Part shown: piece after piece, positions 1 to 9,203 of the stretch
How positions within the stretch are numbered: position 1 is the stretch's first letter
Layout: each line of letters opens with the position of its first letter
Position numbers and translations under genes: made by a program
The notes under the pieces: model-generated
What the model was told of the DNA's origin: nothing
Database searches by the model: none
The model's input: the letters and a program-made list of their open reading frames with translations, nothing else
Source: Ruminococcus sp. UBA7013
Lineage (GTDB): Bacteria; Bacillota; Clostridia; Oscillospirales; Ruminococcaceae
Direction of reading: 5' to 3'
Length of the DNA: 64,000 nt
NCBI GenBank assembly: GCA_002449585.1
Contig: DJXD01000068.1
Span: 33,675 to 97,674, forward strand

Positions 1-1
1 A

Positions 2-1003
2 CAGCTGACAGCACGTTCTGTTACGGATAGAATCCTTCCAGATGCACTTGATTTCCCAGCAGCATTGGGATCAGATACAGCATATTCTATTCTTCAGCAG
101 CAAGGTGCAACCAATTATCCAAATTATGATACCCAAATGACAAAGCTGAGGGATACAATTCAGAATGCTCCGGAATCTTCCTGGACAGCAAGTTTATATT
201 CTGCATGGATTTATACACTCAAGCCCATGATTGAAGAAAAAAATGATTCTTATCCGCCTTTTATGCGGTCGGATGCATGGAAAAGAAAAGAGTTGCTTTC
301 TTTTGAAGGAAGCTATGCAGAGCTGAAACATGATACCATTCTTTATTCTAAGCAAATGATGGGAGAAATGGGCGGCGGAGAAATTCCCGAATTTGATGAC
401 AGAGGTTATGTCGAAGCCGAGCCGGTGGTTTTCTCTCGTCTGAAAGCACTTGTCAGTTCGACAGCAACCGGGCTTGCTGGATATGGCATGATCAGTGATC
501 AAAATATGCAGAATATGAATCTTCTTGCTGATATTTCTGGAAAACTGGAAGTCATTGCACAGAAAGAACTGAATGGAGAACTTCCTTCAGATGAAGAATT
601 TGACTTGATCCGCACATTCGGAGGACAGCTGGAACATTTCTGGGAGGAAGTCATGGATGCAGAATATCCGGAAGAATCATTCCATTCTCCGCAGGAGCAT
701 CCTGCTCCGATCATTGCAGATATTGCAACTGATCCGAATGGAATATGCCTCGAAGTCGGAACAGGAAAGCCATTTGAAATGGAAGTGATTGTAGAAGTAG
801 ATGGCGTTTTGAAAATTGCCTCAGGGCCTGTATTTTCTTTTTATCAATTTGGCTATCCGATGAATGATCGTCTGACAGATTCCAAATGGCGGCAGATGAT
901 AGGAGCGGAAGTAAATAGTATTACCAACAGTTATGAAAAAGATCCAAATATTCAATATCCAAGTTGGTATATTGATCTGATCGGTTCTCCTGATTATTAT
1001 TAA
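2..1003 (+). CDS. DUF3160 family protein, 3' part (5' end outside window)
   Basis: The reading frame is open to the left edge of the window, so this is the C-terminal 333 residues of a longer protein; no start codon should be assigned inside the window. The segment with LYSAWIYTLKPM, YPPFMRSDAWKRK and ELKHDTILYSKQ matches what I know of DUF3160, a family of unknown function in bacteria and archaea that is often exported. The last part (EVGTGKPFEMEVIVEVDG) is beta-rich. The next gene begins 3 nt after its stop and encodes a small lipoprotein, so the two are probably co-transcribed. No enzymatic motif is visible. Family assignment is from memory of the consensus and fairly secure; function is unknown. 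Confidence 0.75.
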   Translation, partial: QLTARSVTDRILPDALDFPAALGSDTAYSILQQQGATNYPNYDTQMTKLRDTIQNAPESSWTASLYSAWIYTLKPMIEEKNDSYPPFMRSDAWKRKELLSFEGSYAELKHDTILYSKQMMGEMGGGEIPEFDDRGYVEAEPVVFSRLKALVSSTATGLAGYGMISDQNMQNMNLLADISGKLEVIAQKELNGELPSDEEFDLIRTFGGQLEHFWEEVMDAEYPEESFHSPQEHPAPIIADIATDPNGICLEVGTGKPFEMEVIVEVDGVLKIASGPVFSFYQFGYPMNDRLTDSKWRQMIGAEVNSITNSYEKDPNIQYPSWYIDLIGSPDYY

Positions 1004-1006
1004 TAC

Positions 1007-1597
1007 ATGACAAAGAAACGTGGGATACGTGCCGGATGTATGGTTTTGGCATTATTATTATGCTTTATTTCCTGCGGAGGGGTTCTGCCGTATCGAGCTA
1101 CATTGATACGGCAGCTTCCTTCATGGGTGATTCTTTCAGAAAAACAAGAGACTATTATGATTCATGCTGAAAAGGGAGAAGAAACCATTAACATCAATCT
1201 CAAAAACGGGGAGCTTTCTTTGAATGCAGATCAGCCGCTTTATAAATCTAATCATGAATGGCTTGTAATCGATTGCATGATATTTGATATTGATCATGAT
1301 CAGAATGATGAAATTCTTTTGCATGTCTGGAAAAAAGGAAGTTTTGGAGAATATCAGCCTTTCTGGAGGGAAAAAGATAATAAGACAATTTATTCTGAAC
1401 ATTTATTTATTTATGAATGGGATATCAGCCGGGCAGATCGTCTTGATCCAAAATGGATGTCATCTGCGATGCCTGTTACAGGAGAACAGGTGATTGCAGA
1501 AGAAAACGGAGATATTCTGATTCTTTCTCATGATGGCAATAAAACGCTATGGCGTTGGGAAGAATGGGGTCTTATTTTGGTAACAGATGAAAAATGA
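1007..1597 (+). CDS. Small putative lipoprotein
   Basis: The 196-residue product starts with a basic n-region and hydrophobic core ending in the lipobox-like FISCG (Cys about residue 23), so it is probably exported and lipidated. The mature part contains IFDIDHDQNDEIL, an acidic segment like the calcium loops of FG-GAP/VCBS proteins, and ends in a Trp-rich segment (LWRWEEW). I recognise no named family. It starts 3 nt after the DUF3160 stop with no clear ribosome-binding site, which suggests translational coupling. A strong convergent hairpin follows. Confidence 0.6.
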   Translation: MTKKRGIRAGCMVLALLLCFISCGGVLPYRATLIRQLPSWVILSEKQETIMIHAEKGEETININLKNGELSLNADQPLYKSNHEWLVIDCMIFDIDHDQNDEILLHVWKKGSFGEYQPFWREKDNKTIYSEHLFIYEWDISRADRLDPKWMSSAMPVTGEQVIAEENGDILILSHDGNKTLWRWEEWGLILVTDEK

Positions 1598-1604
1598 TAA
1601 AGTA

Positions 1605-1638
1605 ATATCTCCCCCATCTATAGAGATGGGGGAGAATA
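1605..1638. terminator. Bidirectional hairpin between convergent genes
   Basis: A perfect 12-bp stem (TCTCCCCCATCT paired with AGATGGGGGAGA, loop ATAG), extended by three A-T pairs, lies between the lipoprotein gene (plus) and metG (minus). T-rich sequence follows on both strands but without a long uninterrupted T-run. The CTCCCCC...CTATAGAG core recurs at the right edge of the window. Confidence 0.75.
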
Positions 1639-1641
1639 TAT

Positions 1642-3663
1642 TTATTCTTCTGTTTCCGTAGAAAATTGGCTTTCATGTCTGGTGAAGAAATCCGTTCTTG
1701 GCGGGAGGAATTTCAGCGGATGCTTTTCCCCGGTGAAATATGTCAGCGGTTCAAAGATATGTTCCCATGACCAGATTGTTTCATCTGTTTGTAAATATTC
1801 TCTCAATTTTTCCGTACCGAACGGCGCAAACGGATGTAATAAAATTCCAGCAATCCGGATGATATAAAACAGATTAGCCAATGTCTGTGAAAGTTCTTCT
1901 GTATTCTGTTCTTCCGGTTTGAGTGCTTTGGACATGTATTTGCTTCCGTTTCGGATATAACTATCAAGTACATAAGTACATTGATGAAATGCAAATCTTG
2001 ACATATGCCGTTCATATTCAAGAACGGCTTTTTTCCCATCATTCAGGAAGCTTTCTTCCGGAACAGAATCCGGCAGGATGCCATTGAGATATTTCTGTGT
2101 TGTATAGAAAGCTGTCCGGATGATGCGATTATAGACATTGGATAATAATAAGCCGTCTTTAACTACGGGATCTGTTTCAGCAGGATCAGCAGAAGGATTG
2201 AATGGCTTCGGCATGAAGCTGACAGATCTTTGTCCCAATCCCAAGCCAAGCCAATGCATACGGAGCTGTTCAGGGGTATAATAATTTAGAAGATCATCAG
2301 CCATGGGCGGCTTGATTTCTCCGGAGCTGGAAGCTTTTTTATCTAAGAATAAAATATGATGATTAGCAACGATCAGCGGCAGCTGTAATTCACCCTCTGG
2401 CGGATCAGCTGTTTTTGTTTCAGAATTCTGCTGTGCCATCCACATAGCAGGTTCAGCGATGCCATAGAAATAGATATTATCCTGTCCGATGAACTGATAA
2501 ACATTTGCTTTTTTACTGCACCAATATTCCCGCCATTCTTCTCGATTATGGCCGATGCTTTCAAGATAAGTTTGTGTGAAAGAGATCGGAGCCCATAAAG
2601 ATTCCGGCCACACCCAGACAGTTAAAGGATCTTCACCATTCAGAACAGGTGCAGGAACGCCCCATTCTACATTTCCAGTCAGGCGGAAGGGAACTAAAGT
2701 TTTCCCAGTTCTATAGCGGATCTGATGTTCTGTCAGAATTCTACATGCTGTATCACAATCGGAAAGTGTCTGGAATTTGATTGTAAATGAAGGCTTTTTT
2801 GCTTCTTCGAGATATTCATGTGCAGGCATGGTATCTTTCAAGGAGAAATAAGTTTCTTCGAATTCACGTTTGACATAGATCACAGGAGGTTTCAGAAATT
2901 CATCAATCGTTTTCCAGACAACAGGGCGGATGTCTTTTCGTTTGCGGAGCATTTCAACCCAATTCTGCATTAATGTTTCATAATCACGAAGTTTAAAATA
3001 CCAGTTTGTGACAGGCTTCATGACAGGCGTTTCTCCTGTCAGAGTGCTGACGGGATGGATCAGATTTTCCGGCATATACTGATGTCCAAGATCACATTCA
3101 TCTGCATAGGCTTTTTCAGAAGTACAGCCTTCTACAGGACATTTTCCGATTACCTGACGGCCATTCAGGAAAACGCCAGCTTTTTCATCAAAGAATTGCA
3201 TGGTTGAAAGCTGATGAAGCTGGCCTTTCTGATACAAGGATCTGAGAAACCAGTCTGTAACTTCGGCATGAATTTCTTTTGATCTGCCAAGTCCGGAAGC
3301 GGCATACAGATTCGGAGAAATGCCATAGGCTTCCAAAGTGGATTTTTGTTTTTCATGATTATGTCTTACAAAATCTTCCAGAGAGCCGGAAAATTCACCT
3401 TTTTCAGATTTTTGCCGCCATGCTTCGGCGATTGGTGAACCATAGCAATCTGTTCCGGTAACGAAAATGACATTTTCTTTTCCAATGCGATCACGGAGGA
3501 ATCTTGCGAAAGTATCGGCAAACACGAGCATACCACCGACATGACCAAAATGAAGTTCTTTATTGCCATAAGGCATGCCACCAGTAATAACGGCTTTTTC
3601 GGGGAATTCCGGTCGAGGAATTTCAAAATTCTTTGTTTCTGATTTATTTCTGTTTCTGCCCAT
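1642..3663 (-). CDS. metG: Methionyl-tRNA synthetase
   Basis: Class I aminoacyl-tRNA synthetase that charges tRNA-Met in the cytoplasm. Visible signatures are the HIGH-type motif HFGH near residue 40, the zinc-knuckle region CPVEGC...DECD, and a KMSKS-type loop written DKKASSS. The protein ends without an obvious EMAP-like tRNA-binding domain. I start at the ATG encoding MGRNRNK: AGAAAGG lies 10 nt upstream of it, whereas the TTG three codons earlier is only 1 nt from that site. It lies downstream of gltX on the same strand with an 86-nt gap in which I see no clear terminator or T-box. Confidence 0.93.
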   Translation of the reverse strand: MGRNRNKSETKNFEIPRPEFPEKAVITGGMPYGNKELHFGHVGGMLVFADTFARFLRDRIGKENVIFVTGTDCYGSPIAEAWRQKSEKGEFSGSLEDFVRHNHEKQKSTLEAYGISPNLYAASGLGRSKEIHAEVTDWFLRSLYQKGQLHQLSTMQFFDEKAGVFLNGRQVIGKCPVEGCTSEKAYADECDLGHQYMPENLIHPVSTLTGETPVMKPVTNWYFKLRDYETLMQNWVEMLRKRKDIRPVVWKTIDEFLKPPVIYVKREFEETYFSLKDTMPAHEYLEEAKKPSFTIKFQTLSDCDTACRILTEHQIRYRTGKTLVPFRLTGNVEWGVPAPVLNGEDPLTVWVWPESLWAPISFTQTYLESIGHNREEWREYWCSKKANVYQFIGQDNIYFYGIAEPAMWMAQQNSETKTADPPEGELQLPLIVANHHILFLDKKASSSGEIKPPMADDLLNYYTPEQLRMHWLGLGLGQRSVSFMPKPFNPSADPAETDPVVKDGLLLSNVYNRIIRTAFYTTQKYLNGILPDSVPEESFLNDGKKAVLEYERHMSRFAFHQCTYVLDSYIRNGSKYMSKALKPEEQNTEELSQTLANLFYIIRIAGILLHPFAPFGTEKLREYLQTDETIWSWEHIFEPLTYFTGEKHPLKFLPPRTDFFTRHESQFSTETEE

Positions 3664-3749
3664 AATGAACAAACCTTTCTGATAATTATTCAGGTGTTTC
3701 AGTTATGAATTCATTCACAGCTGAAAACAGGAAAAATTTAGTTTCCGGA

Positions 3750-5381
3750 TCAGAGCCATTTTGCAATTCTGTTCCGGATGATGTCCTCTCCCAGTACATG
3801 GCTCACTTCCCAAATATCAGGGGCATTGGTGCGCCCTGTCAAAGCGGCACGGAGCATATTTGTAATATCAATAATGCTGCCCTTATACTGTTCAGGATGT
3901 TTCTTGAAATCTTTAGGTTTTACAGCAAAGCCGGCCTGTTCTGTCAATGTTTTGACTTTAGTGAACCATGTCGAGGAATCATCTGTATGATCATAGCTGT
4001 CAAGATAAGATTTGAAAAATGCGGTTCTGGTTTCTGCATCACAGGGCATTTCATCCTGCATCACAAAAGTTTCGTCATAATAGAAGCGCATGAAATCACA
4101 AGCCTGTTTCCAATTTTCAAGATCTTTTCTGATTTTTGTGCCATTTCTGCCGACATTCAGGGCTTTGATCGTGCGATCATGATATTTGGTAAGAAGTTCT
4201 GCAAAATCCGGCTGATATTGCTGACACCATTCCAGCCAGCCGGCATAAATTTCTTCTGCTGACATGCGACTAATGACTTCTTTGGAGACATCCCGGAGCT
4301 TATCTAAATCAACTAATGCGCCGGAGATGGACATTTTTTCGATAGTATAGGGGAATGTATGATAATCTGCATTTGGATTTGCAAGCCGCCATTCTTCAAA
4401 ATCAGAATTTAGAAGCGTAAGGAGAAATTCCCATACGGCCGCCGGGCAGATGCCTTCCTGCTGATAATAAGATAGAGCTAATTCTGGATCTTTGCGCTTG
4501 GAAAGTTTGCGTTTTTTGCCGTCTTCTATCTTCATCAGTGTAGCAGTATGACAATAGATCGGCTGTTTCCATTGCAGAGTGTTGAATAATTCCACATGCA
4601 TAGGCAGGGAAGAAATCCATTCTTCGCCCCGGATTACATGAGTAGATCTCATAAAATGATCATCTACAACATGTGCGAAATGATAAGTAGGAATGCCATC
4701 GCTTTTGAGCAATACAAAATCCATCTGATTACGGGGCATTTTCAGCTCACCACGAATAGCATCATGAACAATAATAGATTCTTCTGTTTCTTCGGCACGG
4801 AAGCGAAGCACCCAGCTTTTCCCAGCATTAAGATTTTGCTGAATCTGTTCGAGTGTCAGATTTCTGTTTGTTTCCGCATATTTGCCATAAATGCCGGGGG
4901 TTTCTTTATGAGCTGTCTGCTCTTCCCGGATCATGTCCAGTTCTTCGGCAGTGAGGAAGCAAGGATATGTTTTTCCCTGCTGAGTGAGATATTTGGCTAT
5001 GATATGATAAATTTCTTTTCTTTGTCTTTGACGATAAGGGGCATAATTTCCCTGATCGCCGTCAGCAGATGCACCTTCATCGAAATGCACACCAAAATAA
5101 TTCATAGCAGAGATCAGTGTTTCAACTGCGCCTTCTACTTTTCGTTTTTCGTCAGTATCTTCAATTCTGAGATAAAAAACGCCGTTTGACTGATGGGCTA
5201 ATCTTTCACCGATCACGGCATTATATAAATTTCCAAGATGAACGAAGCCTGTTGGACTTGGGCCGATTCTGGTAACAATGGCATCAGAAGAAAGATCTCT
5301 TTCGGGGAAACGCTGTTCTAATATTGCAGGGGTGTCGGAGACATCCGGGAATAATAATTCCGCTAATGCTTGATAATTCAT
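3750..5381 (-). CDS. gltX: Glutamyl-tRNA synthetase
   Basis: Class I synthetase loading glutamate on tRNA-Glu, and probably tRNA-Gln in an organism using the amidotransferase route. The N-terminus has RIGPSPTGFVHLGN (HIGH motif) and the middle has KRKLSKRKDPE (KMSKS motif); the length (543 residues) fits the family. The ATG beginning MNYQALAE is preferred over a GTG three codons upstream because AGAAAG would abut the GTG. Its promoter (TTGACA-17-TATAAT) lies partly inside the 3' end of the preceding lipoprotein gene, so it can be expressed independently of that operon. Confidence 0.93.
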   Translation of the reverse strand: MNYQALAELLFPDVSDTPAILEQRFPERDLSSDAIVTRIGPSPTGFVHLGNLYNAVIGERLAHQSNGVFYLRIEDTDEKRKVEGAVETLISAMNYFGVHFDEGASADGDQGNYAPYRQRQRKEIYHIIAKYLTQQGKTYPCFLTAEELDMIREEQTAHKETPGIYGKYAETNRNLTLEQIQQNLNAGKSWVLRFRAEETEESIIVHDAIRGELKMPRNQMDFVLLKSDGIPTYHFAHVVDDHFMRSTHVIRGEEWISSLPMHVELFNTLQWKQPIYCHTATLMKIEDGKKRKLSKRKDPELALSYYQQEGICPAAVWEFLLTLLNSDFEEWRLANPNADYHTFPYTIEKMSISGALVDLDKLRDVSKEVISRMSAEEIYAGWLEWCQQYQPDFAELLTKYHDRTIKALNVGRNGTKIRKDLENWKQACDFMRFYYDETFVMQDEMPCDAETRTAFFKSYLDSYDHTDDSSTWFTKVKTLTEQAGFAVKPKDFKKHPEQYKGSIIDITNMLRAALTGRTNAPDIWEVSHVLGEDIIRNRIAKWL

Positions 5382-5417
5382 AAAAATCACATCTTTCTGG
5401 TTTTAATCATAATTTTT

Positions 5418-5446
5418 ATTATAGCATATTCATGATTTTTTGTCAA
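5418..5446 (-). promoter_or_regulatory. Sigma-A promoter for gltX (and perhaps metG)
   Basis: On the minus strand TTGACA (5446-5441) and TATAAT (5423-5418) are separated by exactly 17 nt. The -35 box lies within the last codons of the upstream lipoprotein gene. The short leader leaves no room for a T-box riboswitch. Confidence 0.85.
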
Positions 5447-6371
5447 TAGTTTCTGGAATGGTTTCAGGAAATTCGAGGAAAAACCAGGTACTCCCCTGAT
5501 AGGCTGTTATGATCTCCGCAGCGGAGGCTGTTTTATAATCATAAGATTTGTCAACGGCTTTGACTGAAGCAATTTTTTGTAATTTCGTTTTATCCATACA
5601 AGAGCCGATTGCATCAAAAAGCATGTCATACATGCTTTGAAGCTTTGATTTATTAAAATCCAGACTCAAGCAATCTTTATGATATTCCGGATTTACCGCC
5701 GGGCATAATTCATTTCCGCCACAGATGATATAATCAATGCCATCTTTTACAAGAATATCATTTTGATCAAAGCCGAAATAAAATGATAAGATATACATGT
5801 CAGAGGAAAAATCCAGAACATAGGCATAATATAAATTTTCTGTTTCAGAATAGCCAATCTGACAATCTGTCAGTTCCGGAAAGATGCTTATCATCAGCCC
5901 GGATATAAATGCTGTTTTTTCCTGATAAACAGATGCTTTTTCAGGATTCCATGTCAAAGAAGGCCGATTTTCATTCAAAGAAGAACGCTCTAATGCTTTC
6001 ATCATAGGCGTAACGGTCAGAATTGGATTGCTGTTGATGGCTGTCCGATTTTCATATAACACTTTTGCTGTGGGGGAATAATTCCATAATTGCAAATATC
6101 CATCATGCAAAACAGTATTGATCTGATTTTTCCCCGGCTGGGAATTCAGATTGAAAACGGCAGTATATTCAGCTGTTTTTTGCTGAAATGCCTGATCGAT
6201 AGATTTAAGATCTTCTTCACTGCACCATGATCCGGAAAGACATTGTGCAACAGGGAGATATTGATAATATAATAGATTGCTTTCCTGTGAATGCATATTC
6301 AGATCTGTATAATCCGGCATACATCCGGTCAGCAGGAACAAGCTCAGAAGAAATGGCACAAATTTTTTCAT
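5430..6371 (-). CDS. Putative lipoprotein, last gene of the 12-gene envelope operon
   Basis: 313 residues with a signal peptide ending in the lipobox LLTGC (Cys at residue 17), so the mature protein is probably anchored to the outer face of the membrane. The rest is a soluble domain of unknown family with alternating strands (YAYVLDFSSDMYILSFYFGFD). The start is fixed by GGAGGAGAAAAC-ATG, and the ATG overlaps the preceding stop by 4 nt, indicating tight coupling with the GTPase-associated gene. Context suggests it works with the SEDS/PBP machinery encoded upstream; I cannot name a function. Confidence 0.65.
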   Translation of the reverse strand: MKKFVPFLLSLFLLTGCMPDYTDLNMHSQESNLLYYQYLPVAQCLSGSWCSEEDLKSIDQAFQQKTAEYTAVFNLNSQPGKNQINTVLHDGYLQLWNYSPTAKVLYENRTAINSNPILTVTPMMKALERSSLNENRPSLTWNPEKASVYQEKTAFISGLMISIFPELTDCQIGYSETENLYYAYVLDFSSDMYILSFYFGFDQNDILVKDGIDYIICGGNELCPAVNPEYHKDCLSLDFNKSKLQSMYDMLFDAIGSCMDKTKLQKIASVKAVDKSYDYKTASAAEIITAYQGSTWFFLEFPETIPETIDKKS

Positions 6372-7738
6372 GTTTTCTCCTCCTGGTGCAGATTGAGAAA
6401 TCTTGTCAAGGCTTTTTTTAGCAGAAAACGCAAACTTTGTGCAGAAATCTGCCTGTATGCAAGCGGCATATATTTCCCATCAATGCTTTTTTCTGCTTTT
6501 CTGAGCCGGGCGGCATTCCCGTAAAATTTCAGACATAGATTTCTGTCAATAAATTTGCTTCCGAATAGAGTGCAGATGACCGGAATGAGATTTTCTTCAT
6601 CCTGTAGCGGAATTTCTTTTGATCCAGCATACCATTGCTGAAATACAATAAAATCTTTTCCATTTTTATCTTTCGTGCTGATATGAGAAATGATTTTATT
6701 TGTTGAAAGTTGATTTTCAATGCAATATTCTGTGATGAAAAAAATCTGTTGGAGTGTTGCTTCTTCGAGACTATATTTTTCTGAGCTTTCCTGCTGACAT
6801 GTTTTGACAAATGCTTTATAAACATCCATACAGAATGGATCAGGTGTTTGTATCATCGTTGCTGGCCGGATGCCTTCTAGATGTTTCAGCAGATGACTTT
6901 CCGGGACATGATAGCATCTCATCAGACAGATCCCCCTGAGCATTTCTTCCTCAGTGCGAACGCAGGCAAGAATGATTTTTTCAGCAAAATCAGGACTGAT
7001 CAATGATTTCAGATCTGTCCCTGTTCCAAATTTCTGGTTTACTTCCTGCATAACAGAAACATCAGCAAGCAATTTCAGATAATCATGATAATCCTGAACA
7101 GAATCATAATTCCGGAATGAAAAATTTCTTTCATGCATCCGTAAAATAAATTTCAGCATACTGCATTCATGTTGACGGCCTTTTGCATACCATAATGCAG
7201 TATATAACTGATTTTCTTCTGTTTGGAACAATGGGAGCTGATCTGTCCAATTGTCCGGAATATCTATGACAGGAAAGCGCAGATCCGCAGAACGCCGGAA
7301 AATACTGTTTTCTGCATCTGACAAGATCACCAGATTTGTCAGCAATCTGGCCGGGAGATGAGAAGCAGCATATTCCAGACTGCCCAATACAGCATTTTCA
7401 TCTGTAAAATGAATCCCTGTAAAAGCTTCATCTTTTCCAGAAAGAAGATTTTGAATAATTATTCTGCCGTCTGTGATCTGCTGTTTTGTCAGATCGGGAA
7501 AATAGCCTGTATGCACACTCCGGAAATCTATGATTTCATAATATTCTGAAACCCGGACAGTGACATTAGAATTAATACTATGACGGATACGGAATACATG
7601 CTGATGGAAAAACAGGAAAATTTCCTGATCTCGTTCACAGAATTTCAGCTGTTTTTCCAGTGCGTGATATTCTGGGGGGGTATTATTACTCCAGGTATAG
7701 CCTTCTGCTGTCTGAAAGACAGTATATTCATAACGCAT
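6368..7738 (-). CDS. GTPase-associated protein (GAP1-like), putative
   Basis: 456-residue cytoplasmic protein without signal peptide or membrane segment. The N-terminus (YEYTVFQTAEGYTWSNNTPPEY) and the following segment (TDENAVLGSLEYAASHLPARLLTNLVIL) recall the N-terminal domains of 'GTPase-associated protein 1' families that accompany TRAFAC-type GTPases in predicted GTPase-centred systems; this is recall of a pattern, not a search result. The C-terminal half is helical and unrecognised. Its ATG overlaps the GTPase stop (TAATG) with AAGGGG upstream, so the two proteins are probably made in a fixed ratio. It likely binds or regulates the GTPase. Confidence 0.45.
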   Translation of the reverse strand: MRYEYTVFQTAEGYTWSNNTPPEYHALEKQLKFCERDQEIFLFFHQHVFRIRHSINSNVTVRVSEYYEIIDFRSVHTGYFPDLTKQQITDGRIIIQNLLSGKDEAFTGIHFTDENAVLGSLEYAASHLPARLLTNLVILSDAENSIFRRSADLRFPVIDIPDNWTDQLPLFQTEENQLYTALWYAKGRQHECSMLKFILRMHERNFSFRNYDSVQDYHDYLKLLADVSVMQEVNQKFGTGTDLKSLISPDFAEKIILACVRTEEEMLRGICLMRCYHVPESHLLKHLEGIRPATMIQTPDPFCMDVYKAFVKTCQQESSEKYSLEEATLQQIFFITEYCIENQLSTNKIISHISTKDKNGKDFIVFQQWYAGSKEIPLQDEENLIPVICTLFGSKFIDRNLCLKFYGNAARLRKAEKSIDGKYMPLAYRQISAQSLRFLLKKALTRFLNLHQEEKT

Positions 7739-9189
7739 TATTTCAGCCCCTTACAGTAATTTTCAATAAATTTCATGAATTCTTTCATATATAATGGATT
7801 CAGTTTTTTATCACGGCGGTTTTGTTCTGTATCATTTTCAAGAATCGTCACACCCATCGGCGCAATACAAAGCAGATCCAGCGCACCTTTTGAGATCGAT
7901 TGACAATAGCCAAAAATATGGCTGAACGCCCCGGAAAAGCCTTGAATAAATTCCTCATGCTGATTAGAATCTGCACCAGTGATTTCCTGATAAATAGATC
8001 TGATAAAGCTCCGATGATTCTGATGAAAATTATAATTTCTGAGAATTCTTAATAAATGCTGTTTTTCTTCTTTGTTTCTAGATTTTTCATCTGTATAAAG
8101 CATGATTCTTTCCGCTGTTTCTGGATAAAGATCGCATTTTGTAAAGCATAGGATCACGGGCTTTATTTCTGATCCGTTTGTGATCGTCATGAGACTGCTT
8201 TCCAATGCACAAAGAAATTCTTCTAGATTTTCAATTTCTTCCAGATTATCCTGAACAGAAATGCCTGTGTCTGTCTGCTCATCTTTCATGGAAAACAGAA
8301 CGATAATAGCATCACTTTGATTTGCTGGTTCTGTATTGCAGTTTAAAATATCCTCGCCCTTAGTATCCAGAATATGAATCAATGTTTGATGCTCAGTCAT
8401 GAGGAAAGAAAGAGGGGGCTGTAAATTTTTCGTATTAGCCGGAACTTTTTTATGTCTCAGAAGCCGGATAGAAGCCTCCCGGAAATATTTATCAAAATAA
8501 GGTTCCATGCATGCCCGGCGGAATGGTGCATTTTCAGCTGTTCCCAGATAGTTATAATAAATTGATAGAAGCAATGCCGTTTTTCCGGCATAAGGCGGCG
8601 CAAGCAATGTGATCGTATATTCTTGACAATGATCGAGCTGACTTCTGGAATTCCGGATGCAATATTCTTGATTTTGATTTGTAACTACATCTTTTGCATC
8701 AATTACCAGATGGCAATTATCACAAATCAGCATTCCAGCGGCACGATAAACACGCAGTTCCGGAATTCGGAGAACGGCAATTTTATGATTAATACTGGCG
8801 GCATTATTGACAGCATCGCCGAACTGTCTTTGATAATCCTGATAGGCTTCGGAATCAATTTCGATAATTTCCACAGAAAAGCCATATTCTTTGAGATCCC
8901 CCACAGAGCCGGCATTTTCATGGCAGGAAATCCGCACAACAGGGCTGTCCAAAGCAGTGGCATCCTGCCGATCATTCCGAAATTGAATGCCATATTCTGA
9001 CAATGTTTTTTCAAGTATAGTATCCTGAATCATGCCATCCTCATGGCCAAGTCTACGGCAAAATTCAGAATTACTGAGAATATCCTGTGTAAAAATGGCA
9101 GCTGCTTCAGTAGGATTATCTGTAATCAGAAAACGGGGAACAGATTTGCTATTCAGGCAATGTTTGCAGCGGCAGCGTTTTTCTTTCAT
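7738..9189 (-). CDS. Zinc-ribbon TRAFAC-type GTPase
   Basis: P-loop NTPase of about 483 residues. Two Cys pairs (CRCKHC near the N-terminus and CDNC before the G domain) suggest zinc ribbons. The G domain has Walker A APPYAGKT (residues 197-204), a DxxG motif in HILDTKGED, and the guanine-specificity motif TKCD in LCFTKCDLY, so GTP is the likely substrate. This layout resembles the GTPases of predicted GTPase-centred conflict or signalling systems. I chose the ATG encoding MKEKRC; the ATG 14 codons upstream has no ribosome-binding site and overlaps the previous gene more deeply. Neighbours are a GAP1-like partner and coiled-coil membrane proteins. Confidence 0.75.
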   Translation of the reverse strand: MKEKRCRCKHCLNSKSVPRFLITDNPTEAAAIFTQDILSNSEFCRRLGHEDGMIQDTILEKTLSEYGIQFRNDRQDATALDSPVVRISCHENAGSVGDLKEYGFSVEIIEIDSEAYQDYQRQFGDAVNNAASINHKIAVLRIPELRVYRAAGMLICDNCHLVIDAKDVVTNQNQEYCIRNSRSQLDHCQEYTITLLAPPYAGKTALLLSIYYNYLGTAENAPFRRACMEPYFDKYFREASIRLLRHKKVPANTKNLQPPLSFLMTEHQTLIHILDTKGEDILNCNTEPANQSDAIIVLFSMKDEQTDTGISVQDNLEEIENLEEFLCALESSLMTITNGSEIKPVILCFTKCDLYPETAERIMLYTDEKSRNKEEKQHLLRILRNYNFHQNHRSFIRSIYQEITGADSNQHEEFIQGFSGAFSHIFGYCQSISKGALDLLCIAPMGVTILENDTEQNRRDKKLNPLYMKEFMKFIENYCKGLK

Positions 9190-9203
9190 GAAATCATCTC
9201 TTT

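Noticed and set aside
3705..4262. 185-codon plus-strand ORF opposite gltX
   Set aside because: Antisense shadow of gltX without domain features or start signals.
5382..5429. T-box riboswitch ahead of gltX/metG
   Set aside because: The leader from promoter to gltX start is under 50 nt, and the gltX-metG gap shows no T-box core sequence.
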